Source: Methanoregula sp. (GTDB taxonomy: Archaea; Halobacteriota; Methanomicrobia; Methanomicrobiales; Methanospirillaceae). From it: DNA of 24,794 bases. Below are positions 1 through 6,789 of the stretch, piece by piece. The first letter of the stretch is position 1. Every line of letters starts with the position of its first letter. A model generated the notes under the pieces. The model was not told where the DNA came from and did not search any database. It was given only the letters and a program-made list of their open reading frames with translations. The stretch is taken from positions 1 through 24,794 of the forward strand of contig JAPKXV010000249.1 of NCBI GenBank assembly GCA_026394635.1. The letters are read 5' to 3'. The position numbers and the translations under genes were made by a program.

Positions 1-1
1 G

Positions 2-634
2 GGAAGGACCGTCATCGTAGTCACCCGTGATACTACGGTCGCGGGACTGATCGCCATAGCAGATGAGATCCGCCCGGGAACTGCGGAGGCCATTACCGCA
101 TTAAGGAAGATGGGAGTTAAAAATATCATCATGCTTACCGGGGATAATGCGAAGGTTGCGAAGGCAGTGAGTGCCTCGATTGGCATTGACAGCTACCAGG
201 CAAACCTCCTCCCGGAGCAGAAACTCGCGGTGGTAACGGAACTCCAGGCAAAGGGGCAAATTGTGGGGATGATTGGCGATGGTATCAATGACGCACCCGC
301 CCTTGCAAAAGCCGACGTTGGTATCGCGATGGGGGCATCGGGCACCGATGTCGCGATCGAGACTGCCGATATCACGCTTATGAAAGACGATCTCTGGCAG
401 TTCGTGGACTTTGTCTGGATGTCTAAAAAAGTCATCAGACGTATTAAGATCAATATCGGACTCTCCATGGTGTACAACGCGATCGGGCTTTTGCTGGGTG
501 TCCAGGCCCTGCTCTCGCCGATAACTGCGACTATCTACCAGGAGGCGGGGTGTGTCTCGGTCATACTGAGTTCGACCCTCCTGCTCTGGGCAAAACCGGG
601 GTTCAGTCATACGACAGGAAGCGAGAAGAAGTAA
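2..634 (+). CDS. Heavy-metal translocating P1B-type ATPase, C-terminal part (5' end outside window)
   Basis: This ATP-driven transition-metal pump of the cytoplasmic membrane is cut by the window edge. The frame is open from base 2, so no start is visible. Seen in the sequence are the end of the A/P-domain linker, the P-domain motif MLTGDN, and the hinge motif GDGINDAPAL that closes the phosphorylation domain. Two final transmembrane helices follow (around YNAIGLLLGVQALL and CVSVILSSTLLLW). The last helices carry a YN pair and the segment YQEAGCVSVILSS. This matches neither the usual CopA signature nor the ZntA signature clearly, so the metal cannot be assigned. The gene ends 142 bp before hgcA on the same strand. 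That spacing allows co-transcription, and a metal exporter beside a mercury-methylation pair makes metal stress a plausible shared theme, which is an inference. Confidence 0.93.
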   Translation, partial: GRTVIVVTRDTTVAGLIAIADEIRPGTAEAITALRKMGVKNIIMLTGDNAKVAKAVSASIGIDSYQANLLPEQKLAVVTELQAKGQIVGMIGDGINDAPALAKADVGIAMGASGTDVAIETADITLMKDDLWQFVDFVWMSKKVIRRIKINIGLSMVYNAIGLLLGVQALLSPITATIYQEAGCVSVILSSTLLLWAKPGFSHTTGSEKK

Positions 635-662
635 CCAGTACTGAGGAATTATAGGGTAAACC

Positions 663-740
663 ATGACTGACGAATACGAAATACGGAAAATAGTACGGAA
701 GAACTACACGGAATGGTCAAAGGTGTGCTCGCTCCCATGA
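663..740 (+). pseudogene. 25-codon ORF resembling the N-terminus of an ArsM-like methyltransferase
   Basis: The frame reads MTDEYEIRKIVRKNY and ten further residues before TGA at 738-740. The pattern of a short acidic start followed by EIRKxVRxxY resembles the first helix of SAM-dependent arsenite methyltransferases (ArsM). Nothing of the SAM-binding domain follows. It lies in the same frame as hgcA: after the single TGA the frame stays open through to the hgcA ATG at 777. It could be a remnant of a lost arsM, a small leader ORF, or chance. Similarity was judged by eye only. Confidence 0.3.
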
Positions 741-758
741 TGCACGACACGGAACACT

Positions 759-770
759 GAGGAGAGGAGA
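759..770 (+). promoter_or_regulatory. Shine-Dalgarno sequence of hgcA
   Basis: The stretch GAGGAGAGGAGA lies 6 nt before the ATG at 777. It is a strong match to the archaeal anti-SD sequence. It fixes the hgcA start at 777 and argues against translation reading through from the upstream mini-ORF. Confidence 0.75.
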
Positions 771-776
771 ATTCTT

Positions 777-1841
777 ATGTCATCTCCCCAATCATCGTGC
801 TGCTCGTCCTCATCTGATGCGGAGGCATCCCCGTGCAGCTGCAGTACAGGTACCCCGCAACTAACTGAAATCCGCACAACGGACAGCACCATCACGGTTG
901 CCAACCGTCTCGACCACTCCCTTGCCCGCTGGGGCGGCACCAGGATGGGACACATTGTGAAGCCCGGGCTGCACCGGCTCGGCAACCCAACTTCAGAATC
1001 CCCGGTCTTTGCCTCGGCGAACTACACGCTGAGCTTTGATGCGCTCCGGTCTGCACTTGCGGGCGTTGATGCCTGGATCCTTGTACTGGATACCAAAGGG
1101 ATCAATGTCTGGTGCGCCGCAGGTAAAGGGACGTTCGGGACTGCCGAGCTGGTCAGCCGGATTCAGTCCACGGATCTCTCGGGAATCATCAGCCACCGGA
1201 AGATCATCGTGCCCCAGCTGGGTGCTCCGGGCGTCTCGTGGCCTGATGTAGTACGGAAGTCCGGGTTCACTGTCGAGTACGGCCCGGTGCGGGCATCCGA
1301 TCTCCCCGAGTACCTGAAAACCCACACGGCGACACCGGAGATGCGGCAAGTGCAGTTCCCGTTCAAAGACCGGATTGTATTAGCACCGGTGGAATTTGTC
1401 CATGCGGCGCTGCCAGCCATAATTGCAGCAGCTGTTCTCTGGTTCCCAGCCGGGCCGGTTGCCGCACTTGCAGCAGTATCCGCAGTCCTTGCCGGGACCG
1501 TGCTCTTCCCCGCACTGCTGCCATATATCCCCACTAAGGATTTCTCGACAAAAGGGCTCATCCTCGGAGGAGTCGTCGCCGTTCCGTTTGCAGTATCTTT
1601 TGCCACAGCTCCTGCACTGCCATTCTGGGCAAACATACTGGCAGCGGCAACGGCTCTGCTGGTCATGCCTGCAGTGACCGCGTACCTTGCGCTCAACTTC
1701 ACCGGCTGCACGACCTTCACATCACGGACCGGTGTGAAAAAGGAGATCTTCCGGTATGCTCCGGTCATGGCAGTCATGGCAGGTCTGGGGATTGTTGCGG
1801 GAATCATTCTCGGTGTTAGCAGGCTGCTGGGGGTGATCTGA
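777..1841 (+). CDS. hgcA: HgcA, corrinoid protein of mercury methylation
   Basis: HgcA is a membrane-bound corrinoid protein that transfers a methyl group to Hg(II), giving methylmercury, with electrons from HgcB. The 354-residue product has a cytoplasmic corrinoid-binding domain (about 35-185) containing the diagnostic cap-helix motif NVWCAAGKGTF at 111-121, with the preceding residue N110. Cys113 is the predicted cobalt ligand. The flanking segments SANYTLSFDALR and ILVLDTKGIN are also typical of HgcA. About five transmembrane helices follow (roughly 203-222, 227-249, 259-279, 283-305, 327-349). The loop NFTGCTTFTSRTGVKKE lies before the last helix, as in known HgcA. This motif and membrane tail separate it from the related CdhD/CFeSP proteins. 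An unusual Ser/Cys-rich extension occupies residues 7-23 (Cys 8, 9, 20, 22). The stop overlaps the hgcB ATG by 1 nt (TGATG), so the two are translationally coupled. Confidence 0.97.
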   Translation: MSSPQSSCCSSSSDAEASPCSCSTGTPQLTEIRTTDSTITVANRLDHSLARWGGTRMGHIVKPGLHRLGNPTSESPVFASANYTLSFDALRSALAGVDAWILVLDTKGINVWCAAGKGTFGTAELVSRIQSTDLSGIISHRKIIVPQLGAPGVSWPDVVRKSGFTVEYGPVRASDLPEYLKTHTATPEMRQVQFPFKDRIVLAPVEFVHAALPAIIAAAVLWFPAGPVAALAAVSAVLAGTVLFPALLPYIPTKDFSTKGLILGGVVAVPFAVSFATAPALPFWANILAAATALLVMPAVTAYLALNFTGCTTFTSRTGVKKEIFRYAPVMAVMAGLGIVAGIILGVSRLLGVI

Positions 1842-2317
1842 TGCCAGAATCCGAAAATGTTCATCAGAACCTTGAGGAAGAGAGGGGAGGGGCTCCACCG
1901 ACTTTCGACTCCAGAATGGGTTATCAAAACCCAGAGGGGGAGAAAAATCCGTCAGGATTCTGCGACTCGTACACCGAAACCACACTCCGGTACTATCCCG
2001 ACCGGTGCATCAACTGTAAACGCTGCACGCAGGTCTGCCCTCACAGGGTCTTTGGAGAGGGGACTGAACATGTTCAGCTCGTGCGCCCGGCAGCGTGCAT
2101 GGAATGTGGTGCCTGCGCCCTGAATTGCCCGGTGCAGGCAATATCGGTGCAGAGCGGTGTCGGGTGCGCGTGGGCAATGATCAGTGCAGCCCTGCGGGGA
2201 AAGGACATGGACGATGAGTGCAGCTGCGGCGGAGACGATGGCTCCTGCTGTGGACAGCCCCCGGAAGAGGCTCCACCCTGCTGCCAGGATTGTAGAGAGG
2301 CGGATCAACCGGCATGA
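1841..2317 (+). CDS. hgcB: HgcB, 2[4Fe-4S] ferredoxin of mercury methylation
   Basis: HgcB is the electron donor that reduces the HgcA corrinoid and is thought to handle Hg(II) through C-terminal cysteines. The 158-residue product has two cluster motifs: CINCKRCTQVCP (Cys 56, 59, 62, 66) and CMECGACALNCP (Cys 86, 89, 92, 96). The conserved lone Cys109 sits in SGVGCAW, the HgcB signature. The tail from 127 carries seven more cysteines (127, 129, 136, 137, 147, 148, 151), including two vicinal pairs, where only one pair is usual. The product is longer than the roughly 95-residue HgcB of model bacteria because of about 40 extra N-terminal residues and the long tail. Met26 (codon at 1916) is an alternative start that would shorten the extension. 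The chosen ATG overlaps the hgcA stop. Confidence 0.96.
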   Translation: MPESENVHQNLEEERGGAPPTFDSRMGYQNPEGEKNPSGFCDSYTETTLRYYPDRCINCKRCTQVCPHRVFGEGTEHVQLVRPAACMECGACALNCPVQAISVQSGVGCAWAMISAALRGKDMDDECSCGGDDGSCCGQPPEEAPPCCQDCREADQPA

Positions 2318-2353
2318 CCGCTGCCGGTCTCCCGCAGGGATCCGCAATGTCTA

Positions 2354-2362
2354 TTTCTTTTT
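2354..2362 (+). terminator. Oligo-T terminator candidate after hgcAB
   Basis: A TTTCTTTTT run lies 37 nt after the hgcB stop and 19 nt before the next start. Archaeal transcription ends on such U-tracts without a hairpin. It is short, so read-through into the cyclophilin gene remains possible. Confidence 0.35.
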
Positions 2363-2381
2363 AGTGACGTACTGTATATCC

Positions 2382-2978
2382 ATGGAATTGCGACGTGCAC
2401 TCATCATCTCCGCACTCCTCATTTGCGCCCTGCTTTTATCAGCAGGGTGCACACAATCTTCTCAGCAGGCTACGGTCGCCAGTCCGACCGGGACACAAAT
2501 TATGACACCATCACCACAAACCCCCCAGAAACTGGTCCGGCTCGAAACGAATATGGGCAACATCACCATCGCCCTTGCTCCTGATATGCCCGTCACCGCA
2601 GGCAACTTTGAATCGCTCGTAAAGAAAGGCTACTATGACGGCGTGATCTTCCACCGGGTCATCAGCGGCTTCATGCTGCAGGGAGGAGACCCGACCGGCA
2701 CCGGGCGCGGCGGTCCGGGATACGTGATCAAGGACGAGTTCACGAAGAACAACCGGAACAACCGGGGTACGCTCTCGATGGCAAACTCCGGGCCTGACAC
2801 GGGAGGCAGCCAGTTCTTCATCAATCTCGTGGACAACAACTTCCTTGATACCAAACACCCGGTATTCGGGAATGTGGTCGAGGGGATGGACGTTGTCGAT
2901 AAAATTGGCAAGGTAACGACCGGTCCCGGCGACCGCCCGCTCCAGAACGTGACGATCATCCGTGCCGTGATGGCCTGA
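2382..2978 (+). CDS. Lipoprotein cyclophilin-type peptidyl-prolyl cis-trans isomerase
   Basis: This enzyme catalyses cis-trans isomerisation of Xaa-Pro bonds and so assists folding outside the cytoplasmic membrane. The 198-residue product starts with a lipoprotein signal: MELRR, a hydrophobic core (7-20), and a lipobox ending in Ala-Gly-Cys23. A Thr/Ser/Pro-rich linker (24-48) precedes the cyclophilin domain (about 51-198). That domain shows the active-site block FHRVISGFMLQGGDPTG (90-106, catalytic Arg92) and GSQFFI (142-147). The frame is open further upstream, but a start before 2382 would lie inside hgcB and bury the signal peptide, so the ATG at 2382 is preferred. It follows hgcB by 64 bp and a functional link to mercury methylation is not evident. 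Confidence 0.92.
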   Translation: MELRRALIISALLICALLLSAGCTQSSQQATVASPTGTQIMTPSPQTPQKLVRLETNMGNITIALAPDMPVTAGNFESLVKKGYYDGVIFHRVISGFMLQGGDPTGTGRGGPGYVIKDEFTKNNRNNRGTLSMANSGPDTGGSQFFINLVDNNFLDTKHPVFGNVVEGMDVVDKIGKVTTGPGDRPLQNVTIIRAVMA

Positions 2979-3001
2979 AACATCCCAATCTCCCTTTTTG
3001 T

Positions 3002-3292
3002 ATGACAGATATCCCTCCTGCCAGAGATCCAGAAGATGCCCCGATAAAAAAATGGCTCATTACGCTCTGCCTGACAGGCGAGATCCTTGTCAATGCGTAT
3101 ATCATCTGGTATTTTCTCGTCGGCATGCCCGCTGCCTGTGCTCACCTCGCAGAGATTACCGGTGGCCGGGAAACATGCGAGGCCGGTACGGGTGCACCGG
3201 TTATCATGCTGATCAGCGCAGTACTGATCGTTGCCGGGCTCGTACTCCTCTGGCGCATGTATTGTAGTAAAAGACCGGGAGCCAACCCGTGA
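3002..3292 (+). CDS. Small two-helix membrane protein, function unknown
   Basis: I do not recognise this 96-residue protein. It has a Pro/Asp-rich cytoplasmic start (1-15), a membrane helix at about 18-40, a loop of roughly 25 residues with Cys46 and Cys59, a second helix at about 65-85, and a short basic tail with Cys88. The two loop cysteines would face the same side and could pair. The ATG lies 23 nt after the cyclophilin stop, with a T-rich stretch and no clear Shine-Dalgarno between them. The downstream neighbour is convergent. Length, hydrophobicity and codon use look like a real gene, but no function can be given. Confidence 0.65.
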   Translation: MTDIPPARDPEDAPIKKWLITLCLTGEILVNAYIIWYFLVGMPAACAHLAEITGGRETCEAGTGAPVIMLISAVLIVAGLVLLWRMYCSKRPGANP

Positions 3293-3342
3293 CCGGAATC
3301 CAGAAGTGACCGGGATCAACAGCAGAAGAACATCCGGCTGAC

Positions 3343-3351
3343 ATAAAAAAA
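3343..3351 (-). terminator. Oligo-T terminator of the GTPase gene
   Basis: On the minus strand a run of seven T lies directly after the stop codon of the GTPase gene, a typical archaeal U-tract terminator. It also separates that gene from the convergent small membrane protein gene. Confidence 0.55.
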
Positions 3352-3864
3352 TTATGAGATCCCGTGGTGCACATGCCCGTGCCCGGGCGGGAGTACTGCG
3401 ACAAACGTGCAGAGCGCCTCAAGCGATCTCCGGTGATCCTGTGCTGAGATTTTGTGTACCGGTACCTCACAAAAATGCTTTTTTATGGCGTCTGGTTGTG
3501 CCCCGACTTCCTCGCATTTGTTGACCATGACGACAAACGGTATTTTTGCTCCCGTGAGCGAGTCGTACAGGTGCCGGGTGAAATCATCGACCGGCGATGT
3601 CGCATCCGCAAGCAGTATCGCCCCGTCCATCCCCCGGGAGATCACCTCGCGGGCAAACTCGAAGCGCTCCTGGCCCGGCGTCCCGAAAAGGTAGACATGC
3701 CGGCCATCGATCTCCACTTTGCCAAAATCGAGTGCTATCGTCGTGCTTCCCCCGACACCCTCTGCCTCCACATGCTTGGATGACGGGTCAAGGGTCCTGA
3801 TGAGCGTTGTTTTTCCTGCCCCAAAGGCCCCGAATACGACGATTTTTAGTTTGTCCTCTGTCAT
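3352..3864 (-). CDS. Small Ras-like GTPase with His-rich C-terminus
   Basis: This is a predicted small cytoplasmic GTPase of the COG2229 type, 170 residues. The P-loop GAFGAGKTT is at 12-20. A switch region GSTTIALDF (39-47) supplies a candidate G2 threonine. The G3 motif is FGTPGQERF (60-68), where the usual Asp of DxxG is Gly, as is common in this family and in MglA-like proteins. G4 is NKCE (115-118), with Glu instead of Asp. G5 is probably ISAQD (139-143). The protein ends in GHGHVHHG, four histidines in eight residues, which could bind metal, though that is inference. It lies downstream of EF-2 on the same strand, but a U-tract and a TATA-like element between them suggest separate transcription. 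The cellular role is unknown. Confidence 0.85.
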   Translation of the reverse strand: MTEDKLKIVVFGAFGAGKTTLIRTLDPSSKHVEAEGVGGSTTIALDFGKVEIDGRHVYLFGTPGQERFEFAREVISRGMDGAILLADATSPVDDFTRHLYDSLTGAKIPFVVMVNKCEEVGAQPDAIKKHFCEVPVHKISAQDHRRSLEALCTFVAVLPPGHGHVHHGIS

Positions 3865-3935
3865 TGAGGTAAAATTACGTGCGGATGATGTTTACAATTT
3901 CGGTTGGTAACCAAAGACGCAACTCCGTGGGAAAC

Positions 3936-3948
3936 GTATAAAAAATTC
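3936..3948 (-). promoter_or_regulatory. TATA-like element before the GTPase gene
   Basis: On the minus strand the sequence GAATTTTTTATAC lies about 75 nt before the GTPase start and fits an archaeal TATA box. The same T-rich stretch is also part of the EF-2 terminator region, so the promoter reading is tentative. Confidence 0.35.
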
Positions 3949-3970
3949 TGGTAAGAAAAGGAAAAAGGGA
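3943..3970 (-). terminator. T-rich terminator after EF-2
   Basis: Directly downstream of the EF-2 stop the minus strand reads CCCTTTTTCCTTTTC and, slightly further on, a run of six T. Successive U-tracts of this kind end highly expressed archaeal operons. Confidence 0.55.
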
Positions 3971-6166
3971 TTATGCCGACAGGTAATCGGCCGGCGTCGG
4001 CAGCTGCTCTTTAAGACCTTTGCGCTTGCGGATCGCAAGCACAACTTCCTTGACCATACTGTTGGGCACGAACTCGAAGCCGGCAAACTCGGTGTTCCAC
4101 ATTGCACGCCCTTCGGTTGCCGACCGGATGTCCCCGGCAAACCCGAACAGTTCCGCAACCGGCGCCTTTCCGATGACCGTGATGGTGTCACCCTCGCTCT
4201 GCATGTCAAAGACCTGTCCGCGCCGTCCTTGGATCTGGGAGGTTGCCGTACCCATCTGGTCCATGGGCACGGTGATCTGGATCTTCTGGATCGGTTCCAG
4301 GAGCGAATCCCCGGCGATCAGCAAACCCGCCTTGATCGCGCTGCGGACTGCCGGGATCACCTGTGCCGGGCCGCGGTGGATCGCATCCTCGTGCAGCTTC
4401 ACATCGACGAGCCGCATCTTGAGGTTCTGGACCGGTTCATCAGCAAGCGGGCCGCCCGCGAGCGCTTCATGGATGCCTTCGATGATCAGTTCCATCGTCT
4501 CGTTGAGGTACTGGACACCTTTGGTCATGTCGATGAGCATGTTGGTGCCCTTGATATCCTTGATGTTCTTTGCCTCGTCCTTTTCCATGCCCGCTTTCAT
4601 CAGCACATCCCGGCGTTCGAGCATCGGCTGGTTCATCGAGACCTCACCGCGCTTGATCAGGTCGGCAATTGCATCGGGCAAAATCTCAAGGTCAAAATAG
4701 AACCGGTTATGCCGGTTCGGGGACTTGCCTTCGACAGATTCAATCTTTGATGTGACCGTCTCACGGTAGACAACGATAGGCTCAGACGTGACAATCTCAA
4801 CACCCTTGTCACGCTTGATGCGCCCGGTGATGATCTCAAGGTGCAGCTCTCCCATACCGGAGATCAGGTGTTCGCCGGTCTCCTCGTTGATCGAGATGAC
4901 GAGCGTCGGGTCCTCCTTTGCCACCTGCCGGAGCACTTCGACAAGTTTTGGCAGGTCCTTCATGTTCTTTGCCTCAACGGCAACCGTCATGACCGGCTCA
5001 CTGTAGTGCTTGAGCGACTCGAACGGCGTCATCTCCATAAGATTTGTGACCGTGGACCCCACGATCGCGTCCCTGAGACCGGTGACCGCAGCGATGTTGC
5101 CGGCAACGATCTCCTCGACCTCGACACGTTTGGGCCCCATGAAGATATCGACCTGCTGGAGACGGTTCTCCTTCATAGCGGTTCCCATGACGTAGAGCCC
5201 GTCACCGCGCTTGAGGCTGCCGGAGAAGAGCCGCCCGGTCGCCACTTCGCCCGCGTGGGGGTCAAAAGAGATGTCCGTGACCATCAATGCGACCGGACCG
5301 GTGGGATCGCAGGAGAGCATCGCCTTTCCTTCCTTTGATTCCTTGTCCCCGTGCCAGATGACCCGGATACGGCGCGGCTGGGATTCGAGCGGGTCGGGGA
5401 GGTGGTGGACGACCATATCGAGTAAAACCTCGCACAGCGGGCTGTTCTTTGCGAGGTACTTCATATCTCCTGAACGGCATTTCTCGTAGACGTCCTTGAA
5501 CGAGATCCCGCTCTTCTTCATGAACGGGGCAGATACCGCCCAGTTGTACAGCGCAGAACCGAACGCGACCGTGCCTTGTGCTGCATCGAGCTTCCAGCCG
5601 TTGTTGTACGCGTCCTCGTTCATCCCCTTGATCAGCTTGTTGACCTTATCGATCACTTTCCCGAGCCGGATCTGCATCTCCATCTCGTCAACTTTCAGCT
5701 CGTTGATGAGCCGGTCGACCTTGTTGATGAAGAGGACGGGGCGCACCTGTTCCTTGAGCGCCTGCCGGAGCACCGTCTCGGTCTGGGGCATCGTTCCCTC
5801 GACCGCGTCGACAAGCACCACGGCGCCATCGACAGCACGCATCGCCCGCGTTACGTCGCCACCAAAGTCGACGTGACCGGGCGTGTCGATCATGTTGATA
5901 AGGTACTCCTGCCCCTCATACTCGTGGACCATCGAGACGTTCGATGCGTCGATGGTGATACCGCGTGACTGCTCCTCAGGATCCGAATCCATGAAGAGCT
6001 GCTTACCCGCAAGCTCTTCTGAAATAATACCGGCACCTGCAAGCAGGTTGTCGGACAGGGTAGTCTTGCCGTGGTCGATGTGCGCCACGATACCGATGTT
6101 CCGGATGTGCTTCGGATCCCTCATGAGTTCGGTTGCGCGCTCAACGCTTTTTTTACCGCGTGACAT
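3971..6166 (-). CDS. fusA: Translation elongation factor EF-2
   Basis: This archaeal elongation factor 2 is the GTPase that drives translocation of tRNA and mRNA on the ribosome. It has 731 residues, the normal archaeal length. GTPase motifs are AHIDHGKTT (28-36), the switch I segment RGITIDAS (68-75), DTPGHVDF (94-101) and NKVD (148-151). Domain IV carries LHEDAIHRGPAQ, where His597 is the expected diphthamide site. The ATG at 6166 has a GAGGT Shine-Dalgarno 7 nt upstream. It lies 27 nt after rps7 and is the last gene of a minus-strand str operon. In many archaea EF-1alpha and rps10 follow EF-2. Here neither does, and a small GTPase gene follows. Confidence 0.98.
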   Translation of the reverse strand: MSRGKKSVERATELMRDPKHIRNIGIVAHIDHGKTTLSDNLLAGAGIISEELAGKQLFMDSDPEEQSRGITIDASNVSMVHEYEGQEYLINMIDTPGHVDFGGDVTRAMRAVDGAVVLVDAVEGTMPQTETVLRQALKEQVRPVLFINKVDRLINELKVDEMEMQIRLGKVIDKVNKLIKGMNEDAYNNGWKLDAAQGTVAFGSALYNWAVSAPFMKKSGISFKDVYEKCRSGDMKYLAKNSPLCEVLLDMVVHHLPDPLESQPRRIRVIWHGDKESKEGKAMLSCDPTGPVALMVTDISFDPHAGEVATGRLFSGSLKRGDGLYVMGTAMKENRLQQVDIFMGPKRVEVEEIVAGNIAAVTGLRDAIVGSTVTNLMEMTPFESLKHYSEPVMTVAVEAKNMKDLPKLVEVLRQVAKEDPTLVISINEETGEHLISGMGELHLEIITGRIKRDKGVEIVTSEPIVVYRETVTSKIESVEGKSPNRHNRFYFDLEILPDAIADLIKRGEVSMNQPMLERRDVLMKAGMEKDEAKNIKDIKGTNMLIDMTKGVQYLNETMELIIEGIHEALAGGPLADEPVQNLKMRLVDVKLHEDAIHRGPAQVIPAVRSAIKAGLLIAGDSLLEPIQKIQITVPMDQMGTATSQIQGRRGQVFDMQSEGDTITVIGKAPVAELFGFAGDIRSATEGRAMWNTEFAGFEFVPNSMVKEVVLAIRKRKGLKEQLPTPADYLSA

Positions 6167-6193
6167 GAAATAACCTCAAAAAAGATAGTATAA

Positions 6194-6784
6194 TTACCGG
6201 GCGGACTTTGCAATGCGCTCGCGTTCTTCCTTCTTGTTTACCGAGTAGCACTTCCCGTCGCCCTTTGCTGCAGCGATCAGCTCGTCGGCGAGGACAGCGC
6301 TGACGCGCTTCTTGCTCGAACGGGAGCCTTTGAGAGTTGCTTCCGCGATAAAACCGATTGCAGAATCGACCCTGCGCAGGGGAGCAGTGTCGACGGATTT
6401 CGGGACGTTGATACCCCCGTATTTTAAGCGAACCGTCTCTTCGCGGGGACCGGTATTTGCAATTGCATCGACAAGCACCTGCACCGGGTTCTGCTTGGTC
6501 TTTTTGTAGACGATATCAAAGGCCTCGCGGACAATGCGTGTTGTCATCTGTTTCTTTCCGGTGTTATTCTCGGTCTGCATCAGCTTGTTGATCAGCCGCT
6601 CGACAATCATGATCGTGCTCTTATTGAATTCCTGCTGGGAGTTCTTGCCGCAGGACTGGGGGATGATGGTGGGGGTGAGGTTGATATACCTGACCAAGCC
6701 GGGATCATTGACAACGACTTCGCTCGCATCCCATAGGTTGAAGAGCAGCTTCTTTCCTACTGGCTTTGATTCTGCTTCTGCCAC
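6194..6784 (-). CDS. rps7: 30S ribosomal protein S7 (uS7)
   Basis: uS7 is a primary binder of the 16S rRNA 3' domain at the tRNA exit side of the small subunit. The sequence shows conserved blocks such as NKLMQTENNTGKK and PREETVRLKYGG, and the basic C-terminus KKEERERIAKSAR. Two GTG starts are possible. The one at 6793 overlaps the rps12 stop (GTGA). The one at 6784 has AGGTGA placed 5 nt upstream and gives the usual start (M)AEAESKPVG, so it is preferred, giving 196 residues. The middle gene of the rps12-rps7-EF-2 operon. Confidence 0.95.
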   Translation of the reverse strand: MAEAESKPVGKKLLFNLWDASEVVVNDPGLVRYINLTPTIIPQSCGKNSQQEFNKSTIMIVERLINKLMQTENNTGKKQMTTRIVREAFDIVYKKTKQNPVQVLVDAIANTGPREETVRLKYGGINVPKSVDTAPLRRVDSAIGFIAEATLKGSRSSKKRVSAVLADELIAAAKGDGKCYSVNKKEERERIAKSAR

Positions 6785-6789
6785 AAAAA

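Noticed and set aside
675..713. Repeated TACGGAA-like words upstream of hgcA as a regulator site
   Set aside because: The words are short and imperfect, lie inside the ArsM-like fragment and may reflect its codons. Not strong enough to call.
738..740. TGA between the mini-ORF and hgcA as a selenocysteine codon
   Set aside because: No SECIS-like hairpin is apparent, selenocysteine use is known in Methanococcales and Methanopyrales and not expected here, and hgcA has its own strong Shine-Dalgarno and ATG.
1163..1927. Minus-strand 254-residue frame opposite hgcA
   Set aside because: It is a shadow of the hgcA coding frame with low-complexity Ala/Thr/Ser content and no family resemblance.
2184..2381. 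Upstream extension of the cyclophilin reading frame
   Set aside because: It overlaps hgcB in another frame and would place the lipoprotein signal in the middle of the protein.
4020..4750. Long open frames on the plus strand across EF-2
   Set aside because: They are antisense to a fully conserved EF-2 gene, have no family features, and follow from its codon bias.
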